DNA of 64,000 nucleotides from positions 9,086,501-9,150,500 of the forward strand of contig CM072344.1 in the NCBI GenBank assembly GCA_036874045.1. Reading direction: 5' to 3'. Below the pieces are notes generated by a model. It searched no databases and was not told the origin of the DNA. It was given only the letters and a program-made list of their open reading frames with translations. The translations under genes were made by a program, and so were the position numbers. Each line of letters starts with the position of its first letter. Position 1 is the stretch's first letter. This DNA is from Cymodocea nodosa (Eukaryota > Streptophyta > Magnoliopsida > Alismatales > Cymodoceaceae). Below are positions 1 through 12,155 of the stretch, one piece after another.

Positions 1-1657
1 AATTAGATAATTTGGAAAGAAAACTAAAAGCATTGGACAAATTTACAATGAAATTACAAGTTATGCAATAGGAAAACACAGATGAAAACTTTAATGTTAC
101 AAATTTACATAATTTGCAAGACATACAGACAAAAGAAAATACCAATGCAATGGAATTTAGAGAATGTAAGTTAAAACTAAAAGCAATTAAAGATCAAAAT
201 TATAAAAATGAAATACAAGAACATCATGAAAGTAATGAAAATCTAGAAGATGTATGTATAACATTAAGATTTGGAACTGATATATCACCAAGAATTCAAA
301 AAGAAAGTAATATGAAGGTGGGGGATAAGAACAAAATTCAAAATGATAATGAAAATGTAACATCTGAAAATTTAGAAATCAATGAAGAAAAAACTAAATC
401 TAAAAATGAGACTAAAAATGATCAAACAAATGAAATGAAAGACAAAGAATCTTGTAAATCACAATCATTAGCACCCTATCCTGAAAGATTACAACAAACA
501 TTTCCTGAAAAATAGGAAAAAATTAGACAAATTTTTGAAAAAGTATAAGTTAACATTCCTTTGTTAGAATTATTGCAGAAAATGCCACCTTGTGCTAAAT
601 TTCTTAAAGATTGGTGTATTAAGAAAGGGAGTGAAAAGTATTAAGGAAAGTCTTTTTAGCTGAGCAAAGTAGTTCCCTATTTCTACCACAAATTCTTAAA
701 AAGTTATCTGATCTTGGAATCCCTATTATATCATGCACTATAGGAAATACCATTTTGGAAAGAACCTTAATAAACCTAGGTGTAGGTGTAAATGTTTTGT
801 CGAGTGATATATTTGCATCCTTAGGATTAGAAGGCTTAATCCCTTCTAAGATTGTTATTCAATTAGCTAATAGAAGTATAAGATACCCTAGAGGAAAAAT
901 AGAGGATGTCTTAATTAAAATTAAAAACATCATATATCCTATTGATATTGTGATTTTGGATTCCTAACAAATTAAACATCAAAATCATGATACATCTTTA
1001 ATTTTGGGAAAACCATTCTTAGCAACATCAGGGGCTATTATAAATTGTAAAATTGGAGTGACGAAGTTAGCATATGGTAATGAAGATACTCAATTAAACA
1101 TTTTCAAACCAAAAAAGTTTGAAGAGTTAGAAATGTCCTTACATACTATAGACTTTTTAGAGGATGAAGGAGATATGCTAGATGATGTGATTCAAGAAGA
1201 ATTAAATAGGCAACTAAATTATGAAACTTTAAAAGTAAGTGAAAGCATAAATGTAGAAGGAGATCAAGAAGAGATTTATATAGAAGATGAAAATGTTCAA
1301 TTAGAAGCTCTAGCTTCTGATGGTCAACATTTAGATTTAAAACCTTTACCTCCTAAATTAACCTATATATTTCTAGAAGAAAAACAAACATGTCCAATTA
1401 TTATTGCTTCAGATTTAAAAGAGGATCAAATTTCTAAATTAAAAGTAGTAAAAACTTATAAAGAGGCAATAAGATGGACTATGACTGATATAAAAGGGTT
1501 AAGTGCAACTTTATGCTGTCACCACATATATTTAGAAGAGAATGCTAAGTCAATTAGAATTCCTGAGAGGAGATTAAATCTAAACCTTAAACAAGTAGTC
1601 AAGAAGGAAATAGTGAAATGGTTAGATAATAACATAATTTATTCAATTTCTAATAGC
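1..1657 (+). pseudogene. Post-zinc-knuckle region and aspartic protease of copy A, decayed
   Basis: This is the 5' coding part of the polyprotein. The first 500 bases encode a charged, coiled-coil-like stretch (Asn, Glu and Lys rich, around 114-513) ending in a PYPERL motif that in Athila/Tat elements precedes the protease. The retropepsin-like part spans about 720-1060: the active-site region reads NLGVGVNVLS where the family normally has D-L-G-A, so the catalytic Asp is Asn here. It is followed by LQLANRS-type, PRGKIEDVL and LGKPFLAT motifs. The reading breaks at stops near 513, 967 and elsewhere. The frame then continues into the start of RT and is cut at 1658 by the solo LTR. Non-functional as it stands. 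Confidence 0.75.
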
Positions 1658-1662
1658 TCATG

Positions 1663-2907
1663 TGTTGTAGGATCGTCTATATCACAAGAGGGGGGGTGAA
1701 TTGTGTCTTTAGTAATTAAATACTAGCGGATAAAACAAGAGCACAAAACACTCGTAAATGAAATTCTATTCTTTTATTTCAAGATAGAATTTACAATATC
1801 TTTTCAGCTCAATTCACTTCTTGACAGTTTTGATACAGTAATGTTCGATATACAATTCAAATAGGAAAACAAAGCTCTTATTCAAAACTAATTTTGAATT
1901 GTATATAACCTGATCTTTATGCACACATCTTCTTTCTTTCTCTTTGCTTAGCTTCTGTATTTCTTCTTCTCCAGTTGTCGAATTTCCAAACTTCTTACGT
2001 TTGCAGCTCCTTTTCTAAAATTGCTTGGAATTTCGAACTTCTTCTGATGTTGGAGAATTTTTCAGAATATGAATATTCAAACTTAACTTTTTAGTTAGGG
2101 ATCTAGATTGAATATTCAGACTTGGTTTTTGAGATTGGGATCCTCTATTGTAATGTAGCTCGTACTCTCTATTAGTAGTCGAACTCTATTGTCTTTCACC
2201 TTCAGCATGTTCATCCACTTGATCCACAATCCATAATCCATAATCCACGTACTAATTTTCTCTTTAATCCAAATTACTTTCTATTTTAATTTCCACTTTC
2301 TTCACTAACATTTTGAATTTCCATGATCTCCACTTTGTAGATTCACCGAAATTTTATCTTCTTGGAGTCTTGTAGAATATCTTCTAAGTCTTCGATTTAG
2401 TCGAACATTTATCCTTTAAGTCTTGTAAAAACTCGAACATTTATCCTTTAACTCTTCGAGTTTTTGCATCTGCAAAACACGTGACTAAACAAAGAAACTT
2501 ATCTGTTCGTTAGTCCTTTTATAAAACTCAAACAGTTATCTATCCATGCGTATAAAAACTCAAACAGTTATCTAACTATTCGATTTTTCATTACCAAACG
2601 CACATGGAAAACACGTGACAACTTAAAACATTAAAAACACACGTGTAGATAACCTTAACTATACGAGTTTTTAACATAAAGTATTCGACAAAAATGAAAC
2701 GTTAACTATCCGAAAGTTTAACTATCTGAAACATTAACTATCCAAAAGTTTAACTATTGTAAATCTAACTCTTCGGAAATCTTTAATTTATCTGACATAA
2801 AAATAAAACTTTTTGATAATCTGTTAACTATTATACTTAGAGAATATTATGTAGACTTATTTAAATACGATAATAAAGCATATATCATCAAAATTAAATA
2901 CCTAACA
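1663..2907 (-). mobile_element. Solo copia-type LTR with TCATG duplication
   Basis: The 1245-bp sequence starts TGTTGTAGGATCG and ends CCTAACA. The 5-bp direct repeat TCATG flanks it at 1658-1662 and 2908-2912. It interrupts the RT-coding frame of copy A, which resumes with GWSNPYN-type reading at 2913. The left end (a G-run followed by GTGAATTGTG) is the reverse complement of the 3' end of the SIRE-type LTRs here, so the LTR lies on the minus strand. No internal coding region is present; recombination between two LTRs probably removed it. The interior (about 2390-2810) is full of TTAACTATCCGAA-type short repeats. Confidence 0.85.
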
Positions 2908-2912
2908 TCATG

Positions 2913-5442
2913 GGTTGGTCCAATCCATATAATTCCTAAGAAATTAGGATTAACAGTTATTAGGAATGAAAGTCAAGACTTGATACCTATTAGAATTTAA
3001 TCAAGCTGGAGAGTGTGTATAGACTATAGAAAACTGAATGCTGTGACTAGGAAAAATCATTTTCCCTTACCTTTCATAGATCAAATGCTAGAGAAATTAG
3101 CAGGGTAAGAATATTTTTGTTTCCTAGACGGGTATTTAGGATATAACCAAGTTCCAATAGCATTAGAGGATCAACAAAAAACAAATTTCACCTATCCTAA
3201 TAAAACTTATGCTTTTAAAAGAATGCCATTAGATTATGCAATGACTGAAGATTTTTTAGAAATATTTATGGATGATTTTACTATATATGGAACTTCATAT
3301 GAAGTGTGTTTAAATAATTTAGACCAAGTATTAAAATGTTGTGTAAAACGCTGTGTGGAAAAAAGTCTGGTTCTAAATTGGGAAAAATGTTACTTCATGG
3401 TTAAACAAGGAATATTCTTGGGACATATTGTTTCAAAGAAAGGGTTGGAAGTAGATAAAGCTAAAATAGAAGTAATTTCTAATCTACTAGAACCTAAATC
3501 AGTAAAAGATATTAGATCATTTTTAGGACATGTAGGATTTTATAGAAGATTTATTAAAGATTTTAGCAAAATAGCTAGACCTTTAACTAATTTATTAAAA
3601 GATGTCCCATTTAACTTTGATAAAAATTGCAAAAAAGCATTTTTCAAGCTTAAGACTAACTTAATTTCAACTCCTATAATACAAGCACCTGATTGGAGCC
3701 ATCCATTTGAATTAATGTGCAATGCATCTGATTTTGTTGTAAGAGCAGTGTTGGGATAAAAGATAGAAAAATCTCCTAGAGTGATTCATTATGCAAGCAA
3801 AACTTTAAATGATGCTCAAGTTAATTATACAACTACTAAAAAAGAGCTATTAGCTGTTGTGTTTGCCTTAGAAAAATTTAGATCATATTTGATTGAAGCT
3901 AAAGTGATAGTATACACGGATCATTTAACTTTAAAACACCTAATAGCAAAGAAAGAGACTAAACCTAGATTGATCTGATGAATATTATTATTACAGGAAT
4001 TTGATCTAGCAATAAAGATAAAAAAGGTTGTGAGAATATAGTGGCAGATCATTTATCAATATTACAAATAGAAAAATCAAATATTGAAATTAAGGATAAT
4101 TTTCCTAATGAATAATTAATAACCATTGACACAATGCCTTGGTATGCAGACATAGTTAATTACTTAGTTACTGGTTTAACACCTAAGGATTGAAATAGAC
4201 AAGATAAAAAATTATTTTTTTCAAGAGTAAAATATTACTATTGGGAAGACACATACTTATTTAAGAAATGTCCTAATCTGGTTTTAAGGAGGTGTGTTCT
4301 AGAAACTGAATATTAGAGCATATTGTCTTTTTGCCATGACCAAGCATGTGGAGGGCATTTTGGTTTAAGGAAAACTACTGCAAAAATTTTACAATATGGA
4401 TTTTATTGGCCAACACTATTCAAAGATGCTCATAAATACTGCTTAAGTTGTTTAAGATGTCAACAAATAGGAAGAATATCAAAGAGGAATATGATGCTTT
4501 TGAATCCTATTGTTGAGGGTGAAATCTTTGATGTATGGGGAATAGATTTTATGTGTCCATTTCCTATGTCTAATCAATTTAATTATATATTGTTGTGAGT
4601 GGATTATGTATCTAAATGGATAGAAGTTATTCCTATAAAAACTAATGACAACAAAGTGGTAACACAGTTTATAAGAACTAATATAATTGCTAGATTTGGA
4701 ATATCTAAAGCTATTATCAGTGATAAAGGAACTCATTTCTGTAATAGAAGTTTTGAAGCCTTAATGAAAAAATATTAAGTAAATCACAAAATTGCAACAT
4801 CATATCATTCGCAAATAAGTAGACAAGTAGAAAGTGCAAACAAATAAATTAAGTTAATCTTAGAAAAAGTAGTAAATCCTACTAGAAAAGATTGGGCTAA
4901 TAGATTAATAGATGCACTTTAGGCTTATAGAAGTACTTATAAGACAAGCTTAGGTATGTCACCTTTTAGGCTAGTATATGGAAAAAGTTGTCATTTACCA
5001 AATGAAATTGAACCTAAAGCTTATTCGGCATTAAAAACTCTGAACACTAATTTAAATCATGCTGCTGAAAACAGGAAAATGCATTTGATTGAGTTAGAAG
5101 AATTTAGGAATGAAGCTTATTCGAAAACTATAAGAGAAAAAGAGAAAATGAAGTTCTAGCATGACAAGAAAATTATTCTAAAAACCTTTGAAAGAGGACA
5201 AGAAGTATATCTTTACATGACTAAACTCCATAACCATCTAGGAAAATTAAGATCTAAGATGGGTAGGAACTTACATAATTCGAAATATTTATTCCTATGA
5301 AGCTATTGAAATTGAAAATCCTGAAAATCAGAATATATTTAAAGTAAATGGACAATGACTTAGACCTATTCTGAAGATTCCAAAAAGTTCCTTTGGAATT
5401 ATAGAAGAAGTAAGAGTAGAGGACTACTCGAGCTTTACTTAG
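2913..5442 (+). pseudogene. Reverse transcriptase, RNase H and integrase of copy A
   Basis: These are the replication and integration enzymes of a Ty3/gypsy element. RT motifs run from about 3000 to 3540, including [23 protein letters not shown] reading, FLDGY, and the catalytic FMDDF at about 3268. A deletion of about 50 nt relative to copy B removes the block between MP and MTEDFLEIF. RNase H spans about 3700-3980 ([29 protein letters not shown]). The integrase has an HHCC finger (about 4335-4470, CLSCLRCQQ). Its D, D and E residues lie in GIDFM (about 4543), SDKGTHF (about 4720) and VESANKQ (about 4830). A GKSCHLP motif and a LHNHLGKLRS tail follow, as in Athila. Many stops; ends at TAG 5440-5442. 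Confidence 0.88.
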
Positions 5443-6175
5443 TAAGAAATTATCTAAGTATATAATAATAATAATAAAATCTTATTTAAACATAGTCACG
5501 ATTCAACTGAAAGAAATTATCGGTTTTACCGAAACATATATTAAAAAGAAAAAAATTGTTGCGATTCAACTAACAGGATCCATCGATCTGACCAAAACAT
5601 TAAAAACATAAAAAAATCCATATATTATATTGAGTAAAATGTCGATTTTACCGAAGCTTAGTATCAGTTCAATCACTATAAAAAAAAGCAAAGTATTTAA
5701 TTTCGATTTGACTAAGGAATATAATAGTTTAACCAAAATTCTAAAATGTTGAAAAATTAAGAATTGATTAGACTGGAAATTCTTCGATCTTGACCGAAGT
5801 AAAAATTATTATTACAAGTATTTTTATTAGTTATAACTTTATGGGAAGTCTGTTGAGTTATGCTTAACTCAACAAATTTACTCCGTTGAGTCTAGAATAA
5901 GTTAACGAACTTACTCCGTTGAGTTAACTATAACTCAACGGAGTACTATAGTTAAGTCCACAGACTTAGTCCGTGGAGTTAATCATAATTTCACGGAGAG
6001 GTAAGTGAGAGAGCGAGAATTTGCACGGAAAAATGACCCGATTACCTGCCAAAAACTTAGGGTTTATTTATACTAAAACTTAGGATTTGAGGGCATTATC
6101 CGTAGAATCATTTAGAACTTAGAATAGTAGAGATCAGAGTGATTCCATTTCGTTCCGTCACACCACGAAGACAAG
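5443..6175 (+). other. Non-coding spacer between integrase and env-position ORF, rich in palindromes
   Basis: No coding sequence is seen. The first half holds several short palindromes with a CGGTTTTACCG or TTCGATTTGACC core (about 5515-5800). The second half (5850-6000) holds hairpins of the form CGTTGAGTTA, short loop, TAACTCAACG. The matching spacer of copy B (21900-22627) has the same layout, so this structure was already in the parent element. Confidence 0.6.
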
Positions 6176-8403
6176 ATGATGCCTGAGTTTTAGGAGGAAG
6201 TTGACACCACGAGATTTCTTAGAGAATCAGAAGAATATCATACGAGACAAAAGATCAAGAACACAACACGAGAAAGAGAACTAGAAAAGGTAGAATCTGA
6301 CATTTTCTACTAGAGGAAAGTCTTAGTAGATTTAGATATTGCCATACCTCAGATTATGGAAATAAGGATTAAAGTAGCAACAAAAGTTGTTGTGAATAGA
6401 GAGAAAAATCAGGTCAAACAACGAGGTTGCACTAGAATTGATCCGACGCAAGGCCAGATTATGGTTCTTACGAGAAATTGCTGGTTGTGCAAGGGGTGAA
6501 ATTAAGCGGCAACAACAGAGGAAAGCAGCTGAAGAACTAGTAGTAGAAATGCTAGCTACAACTGTAGAACAAACATGACCTTCAATTCCACCAACAGAGC
6601 TATTACCACGAGTAACATTTGCTTGGTTGAGAACTAAAGAAGAAGACAAGGAGTTTGCTAGCTTGGTCAAAACAGCAAAATACCAAGGAGATGATGAAGA
6701 AATGGCTATGGCCAAGGCACATATTCTATATGATGCCATAAAGAAAAGGCGAGCTAAAGAAAAGTTGAGGGCCTAGTATAAAATTAAAGTAGAGTAGCAT
6801 CAAGAAGCAGCTAGATCAATGGCTACAAGAGCGACTGAACCTGGTCCTTCGAGACGAGTAATTATAGAAAGAGTAAAATAGGAAGAGCCAGTACCTGTGG
6901 CTCGAGGGCCTGTAGAGCCTATTTTTGTAGATTTAATTGCAAAGGAGGAAGAGGAAGACCAGACACAGCTATTTAGAAGAAGGAAAGGAAAAGAGATAGT
7001 GTCTGAAGCTCCTTTAGAGATTAAACTTGAGCTTAAAATATCAGAAGGGCCTAAAGAGTCCATTTTTGTAGACTTGCTATCCGAATATGAGGAGGAGCAA
7101 GAGCAAGAGCAGCAAGAGCAAAGAGAAGAAGAAAAATAGGCTAAAATTAGTCTACAGCTTGTACAAACAGAAGAAACTGAAGTTAGGACAGAAGCTAATT
7201 TGCCCGTGACTCCATCCCAATCTGCCATAGAATCAGAAAGAAAAGTGAATGCAGATTGGTAGTCAAGAGGAAGAAGAAAGAGAAGAAACTGAACAAGAAG
7301 CTGAACAAAAGCACTAGGAACAAGAAGGAAATATCTCGATAGATTCCATTGAAGAGGGAGAGACTCTTCAGCAAATTTTTGAGAGGATTCAAGAAAGAAG
7401 AGTGGAGAATTCTGTCGGCTCTCCACCATAGATAGAAAGAGAGGTTGAAATGCAAGAATCTCTAGATCATTTCTAACAAATTCAAGTTCAGCAAAGTGAG
7501 GAAGTAGGTCAAGAACAAACCCCTCTAGAGCAACAAATTCAAATTCTTGACTCGGCTGAAGCAACAATTCTAAATGAAGTATACTTTTGGAGTTAAGAAG
7601 CATACAACAAATATCAAGAGATAAAGGGGTATGAAGTTATTTACAGTAGGCCAGTAGATTGGATTGGAATGGAGGAGATTAAAGAATTATTTGAATTTTA
7701 GGGCCTACTAAACTTTATTTCAAAAGAAAAAGGGCATGCTATATACGAAAATTTAGTGCCCTGTTTTTATGCAAACTTGAGAGAAGAAGAAGGAAATTTA
7801 ATTTCTAATGTGGAGCAAGCTAATGTACAGATAACACTAGAGCTTCTTCATAACATTTTTGGATTGAAAAATGATGTCATTGAAATCCTAGAAAATACAA
7901 TTGCAACTGAATGGATAGAACAAGTAATCAAGCAATGTTTGGCCATCGACCCTAGTGTGCCATTACTGAACAGACTGAAGTATTTAAATGGGAAAGCACA
8001 TATGGTGGCAAACATTTTAGTTAAAACTGTCTATCAGAGACAAGGCCACGACATTGAACTTAGTTAATTTGTTAAATGGGCCACGTATGCAGTTGTAAAT
8101 GAAATTCAAGTTAACTAGTGTCAAGTCTTCTTGTCAAAGATAAAGTCTGCAAAGAAGAAACTATTTTATGGAGATTTGATACCAGTATTAATGGAGGACA
8201 GTATTAACTTCTCAAAATGGACATCTAAAAGGATAAGATCTAGAGCCATTTCTATGAAGGAGTACAGAAATTACAATGCTGTAGCTATTGAGATAGTTGG
8301 ACCTTCTAAAGACATTATAGGAGCTGTTGAATGGATAAATCAATTAGAACAACAACAAGAAAAGCTCTAGAAGGAAGTACATGAACTTAGGAAAAAGTAC
8401 TAA
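6176..8403 (+). pseudogene. Env-position ORF of copy A (plant 'putative transposon protein' type)
   Basis: It lies after integrase, where env-like genes sit in plant LTR elements. The ATG at 6176 is chosen by alignment with copy B. N-terminal part: charged and helical (about 6176-6780). Middle: Glu/Gln-rich, low complexity (about 6890-7560). C-terminal domain (about 7600-8370): motifs CFYANL, GLKND, PSVPLLNRLKYLNGKAHM, KKLFYGDL and SKWTSKRIRSR, known in plant genomes as a 'putative plant transposon protein' domain. No signal peptide or membrane helix is obvious, so a true envelope role is not supported. Broken by many stops and at least one frameshift. The same domain occurs in copy B (20143-21899) and, diverged, in the SIRE element (56883-59155). 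Function unknown. Confidence 0.72.
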
Positions 8404-9450
8404 TTGTATTGTTCATCTACTTGTATTGAAAAAATATTTGACTGTATGTAAATGTAAACTATTTATATAAATGAATGATTGAATTTCAGATGTTTTTGAA
8501 GTCATGTTTGAGAATGAATGATATAATTAAGAACTGTATTGAATATTATATAACTATTTAAAAGATGTGCAAGACTATTTAAAAGTTTACAATTTTATGA
8601 ATGACATGGTTAAATGCATAATAATTGGTTAATGCTTGAATATATCTACATGCTGAAAAGTAAAATGTAAATTCTACATAACAGGAATTGAATTGTAAGT
8701 TAAATACGCATATAATGTTTAGATTTAAATGAGTTAAATTAGGGCACTACATTAATGACATGTATTTAACTATAATTAAGTTGACAAAATGTAGAGAAAG
8801 AAAAAAATATATAGAAGTTAATACGAGGAGTAAGTTGTAGAAAAAAATTGCTAAGTGTTAACTCAATGAAGTTAGTCCGTTGAGTTACCCTTAACTCCAC
8901 AAGGTCAATAATAAAATATAAAGTCACTTCGTTGAGTTATTTGTAACTCAACAAAGTTAGTCTATGGAGTTAGCGAATAAGCAACGAAGCTAGTTCGTTG
9001 AGTTAGCTGTAACTCAACACGGTTAGTTCATTGAGTTAGAAACAGTAACCGAAGCTAGTTCATTGAGTTAACTATAACTCAACGAGGTTAGTTCATGGAT
9101 TAAGCTAAACGGTATTCTTTTAACCACGAATGAAATTTCGTGGGTTTAGCGATTATTAAAATTTGAAATTAAAAGTAGAACACGTATCCATAAAAATAGG
9201 AACCATACTACACATTACAAGACGCATTCTTGCAACGAGATTCATTTGCCTTATGGACGTGCATTATAAATATAGAATAGAATGTTATTTACGAGCTACC
9301 AGCACTTGAGGAAAGAAAGAAAATTTGTTGGGGAACTGGAAGGAGAAACAACTAATTCAACTTCATCTGTCAACAACTATTTACTGAAAACAAAAGCATT
9401 AGACTGGTATGTATTTAATCTTCTACTATTTTACTTTATGTTAAGAGTTT
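8404..9450 (+). promoter_or_regulatory. Spacer and leader upstream of displaced gag
   Basis: No ORF is supported. 8404-8830 is AT-rich and featureless. 8850-9110 holds at least five hairpins built from CGTTGAGTTA and TAACTCAACG half-sites. A TATA-like box and a splice-donor-like site follow (listed separately), then the gag ATG at 9451. The same order of elements is found in copy B at 19266-20142. Confidence 0.5.
9265..9275 (+). promoter_or_regulatory. TATA-like box upstream of gag, copy A
   Basis: The sequence GCATTATAAATATAG is centred here, about 180 bp before the gag ATG at 9451. The same 15-mer occurs in the same place in copy B (about 19435-19449, minus strand). It is separate from the LTR's own TATA motif (ATATAAAAG at about 38310). 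Conservation in two copies supports it, but promoter activity is inferred. Confidence 0.4.
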
Positions 9451-11004
9451 ATGAGCACATGGATTTGTTCTCCTAGCACTAAACGATTAGTAAGAACACC
9501 TACATAGGATTATTCAACATAGAGGCATACTGAAATATTTTTTGAATTGGACTTTAACGAAATCCTTAAGGGTGTAACTAACCTTTCTTTAAAAGAGAAT
9601 GAAGCTATGACTACTCTAGTAGAAAAACCATTAGGGGAAATTCTGTATCCTGAACTAGTTGATGAACCTTCATGTATTCGATTGCCAAACTTTGAGGGGC
9701 ATAGGTTTGAACTGAAATCTAATTATATTAGTCAATTGCCACACTTTCATGGATTAGAAAGAGAAGATGCCTATTATTTCCTTAGAGAATTTAACGAAGT
9801 TTGTCAAATAATAAAAATGTCGAATATGAGTATTGATGCTATTAAACTTAGATATATCTCTTTTGCTTTAAAAGACACAGCTAAGAGATGGTTATATACT
9901 CTGTCGCCTGATTCAATTTCTACATGGACTGAATTTTACTCTATTTTTCTGGAAAAATATTATCCAACACATCAAACGATTAAAAAGAAAAAGGAAATAT
10001 TAATGTGTAGCCAAAAATAGGGAGAATCATTTCGAAAATATTTTGAAAGATTTAAAGATTTATTGACTCAATGTCCACATCATGCAATGAGTAAAGCACA
10101 ATTAATAGGTATAATTTATGAAGGCATAGATGTTTCAACGAAATCTTTATTAGAATCTACTTGTCATAATGGATTTTTAAAACTATATAGTGAGGAAGCA
10201 TGGGCATATTTAGAAAACTTTGCAAAAAGAACTACATAGTGGGAAAACTCGGCTGAAGCTATTATAGATAAAAGAATATTGCCAAGGGAATGCATGAAAT
10301 AGATTCAAGCACTATACTTGAAGTTAAATTAACTGAATTAACAAAGAAAATAGAAGAGTTATCATTAAATCAAAAGCTAGTAGAAAAGAATGCAAACATT
10401 AATGATTTAGATATTATTTATGTTAGAAACCAAAAAGATAACTTTGGAAATTTTTATAATCCTAATTAGAGAAATCACCCGAACCTATCTTGGAGAAATA
10501 ACCATTTCCAAGGAGGAAAAAATATAAATGATAAAATTATAAGTTATGAAGCATTAATTGAACAAGGATCTAGAATAGAGAAGTTAGAAATATAATTCAC
10601 CAATTAAATAATTGTCTAGATTATGTATTTGGAAATGCTGCCATTCAAAATCAAAATATAAATAGAAATATACCCCCTAGACAGAAGGAATCAATAGAAG
10701 TTAGACCTACTAGAGGATTGCCAATGCAAGCAGTACCTAATCCTATCAACAGAACTACTAATGAAATTGATACCTCCTATGGGAGGGAAGCTGAATGAAG
10801 TAGTATAACTAAACTATGAATAATATAGTAAGTAGAAAAATATAAAAAGGAAAAAAAATTTAAGTTTAATTATAGTTAGTAATTTCATAGAGTTATTACT
10901 TAACTCAATGAACTTAGTCCGTTGAGTTATGACCTAACTCCACGAGGGTAAGTAAGTAGCTATGTTAATTTTATCTCTGTTAAATGTTTGTTTATATTAT
11001 ATAG
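9407..11004 (+). other. Candidate retained intron spanning gag, copy A
   Basis: The donor-like ACTG/GTATGT is at 9406/9407. The acceptor-like TTATATTATATAG is at 10992-11004, preceded by a T-rich tract and followed 11 nt later by the F-box ATG. Removing this segment would delete gag and make the F-box ORF the first ORF of the mRNA, as env is produced in retroviruses. Both sites are conserved in copy B. Inference only. Confidence 0.3.
9451..10798 (+). pseudogene. Gag capsid-type protein of copy A, displaced downstream of pol
   Basis: This is the structural protein of the particle. The ATG at 9451 gives MSTW, as in copy B. Motifs of the plant retrotransposon Gag core follow: PNFEG..FELKSNYI, LPHFHGLEREDAYYFLREF, IKLRYISFALKDTAKRWLY, FLEKYYPT, FRKYFERFKDLLTQCPHH, then the Athila-type RNHPNLSW near 10476. 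The coding part ends at TGA 10796-10798. No CCHC finger is present here; it lies separately behind the primer site. Stops interrupt it at about 9505, 10018 and further on. Oddity: in Ty3 elements Gag precedes protease and RT, but here it follows integrase and the env-position ORF. Copy B has the same order, so it is not a local rearrangement. Confidence 0.83.
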
Positions 11005-11015
11005 AATCACAACAT
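10799..11015 (+). other. Short gag to F-box spacer
   Basis: A 217-bp AT-rich spacer with one hairpin of CGTTGAGTTA and TAACTC half-sites (about 10890-10950) and the acceptor-like site at 11004. No ORF of its own. Confidence 0.5.
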
Positions 11016-12155
11016 ATGGAATTAATGAAATTACTACTAGATGTACTGAGGGAAGTACTAAGTAACTTATCAGTTAAAGATCTATGCAGATTGTGTTGTG
11101 TGTCAAAAGAAATTAAAGACTATGTTAGAGAAAAATATTTTCATGGACTACAAGCTGCAAAAATGACTAAAATTAGAGATGGATTTTTATGGAAGTCATT
11201 TAATCGTAGTTTAATCAGCTATGAATATCTGAATATGGAAGAAACTGGTGGAATTCCACCCAATACATTAGAAGGAATAGATCATATTATGGGGATAGAT
11301 GAAGGATTAATTATTTTCAGAACCAAACCAAGGTATGCAATTTTGTTACCTGATATTTTGATTAGAAATCCTATCACTAGAGAAGAATGGAATATAGGAA
11401 GGCCTAATAGATTTGAAGTACCAACTAAAAATTATGGGTCAGCATTAACATTTTCTGATAAAAATTTGACAATTCCTGAAAAATTGTATTACTAGAGACT
11501 AATTGGAAATTGGGATGAAGATCTATGCTTAAGTGTGTATAATTTTTTGAATAGATCTTGAACTGAAAATACTATGATATATCTAGGACAAAAAACATTA
11601 ATTAACAACATACATGTCATACTTGATGGATATATATATTTAGTGTCAGATATATCAGTTGCATTTAGATCTGATTTATACATAGTAAGCATAGATAGTT
11701 ATGATGATGACTTTATAGAAATATTGCCTATACCGAGTGATATAGCTAAACCACCATCTGCAGAATATGATAAAATTCAATTAGGAATGTAGTATAATAA
11801 ATATGATGATCCTACTTTATGTCTGATAAGATGGTGGGATGAATTGATGAAATTTCAAATATGAATTATGAAAGACCTAAATGAATGGAAGTGGGAAGAA
11901 GAATATATTGAAATAGATGTAGAAATAGAAACAACTACATTATCTTGGAATAGAAAAGGATCCCTTTCTGCATTTCATTTCATTAATGGAAATACACTTA
12001 TATTTAGTATTGATAACATACTACAAGTTTACAAGTTAAAAAGGAAAGCAGACTACATTAAAACAGAATTAATAGCAAGAAGAATTATGCCTAAAAAATT
12101 TTCTTGGACTGACACATTTATTCCATTTGTCACTACTTTTCAATCATGTTCTTAA
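11016..12155 (+). pseudogene. F-box-like gene carried by copy A
   Basis: The 380-codon frame starts at MELMKL, 12 nt after a splice-acceptor-like site. Residues about 5-45 form an F-box (LLLDVLREVLSNLS..DLCRLCCVSKEIK). In SCF ubiquitin ligases such a domain binds SKP1. The rest resembles a plant F-box-associated region, with ILLPDILIRNPITREEW as the usual 'NP-TR' signature, DLYIVSIDSYDDDFIEILPI and a C-terminal beta-rich part. Stops fall at 11493, 11559, 11790 and 11862. All four are at positions where copy B keeps Trp (TGG to TAG or TGA), and there is no frameshift over 1140 nt. Relative to copy B it has one extra Asp codon. Capture of a host F-box gene is the likely origin; the target is unknown. 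Confidence 0.72.

Noticed and set aside
6332..7603. Minus-strand frames of 86-267 codons
   Set aside because: They are the antisense of the Glu/Gln-rich part of the env-position ORF, which has homologous + strand readings in three elements.
8850..9110. Regular short repeats as a CRISPR array
   Set aside because: Plant sequence, inverted half-sites of unequal spacing, no constant repeat and spacer pattern, no cas genes.
9451..10798. Idea that gag after pol is the start of a second, tandem element
   Set aside because: No PBS or LTR boundary precedes it, and copy B, a single LTR-bounded unit, has the same order.
11016..12155. Idea that the F-box frame is a host gene split by transposons
   Set aside because: The same frame occurs in the same place of both transposon copies and moved with copy B.
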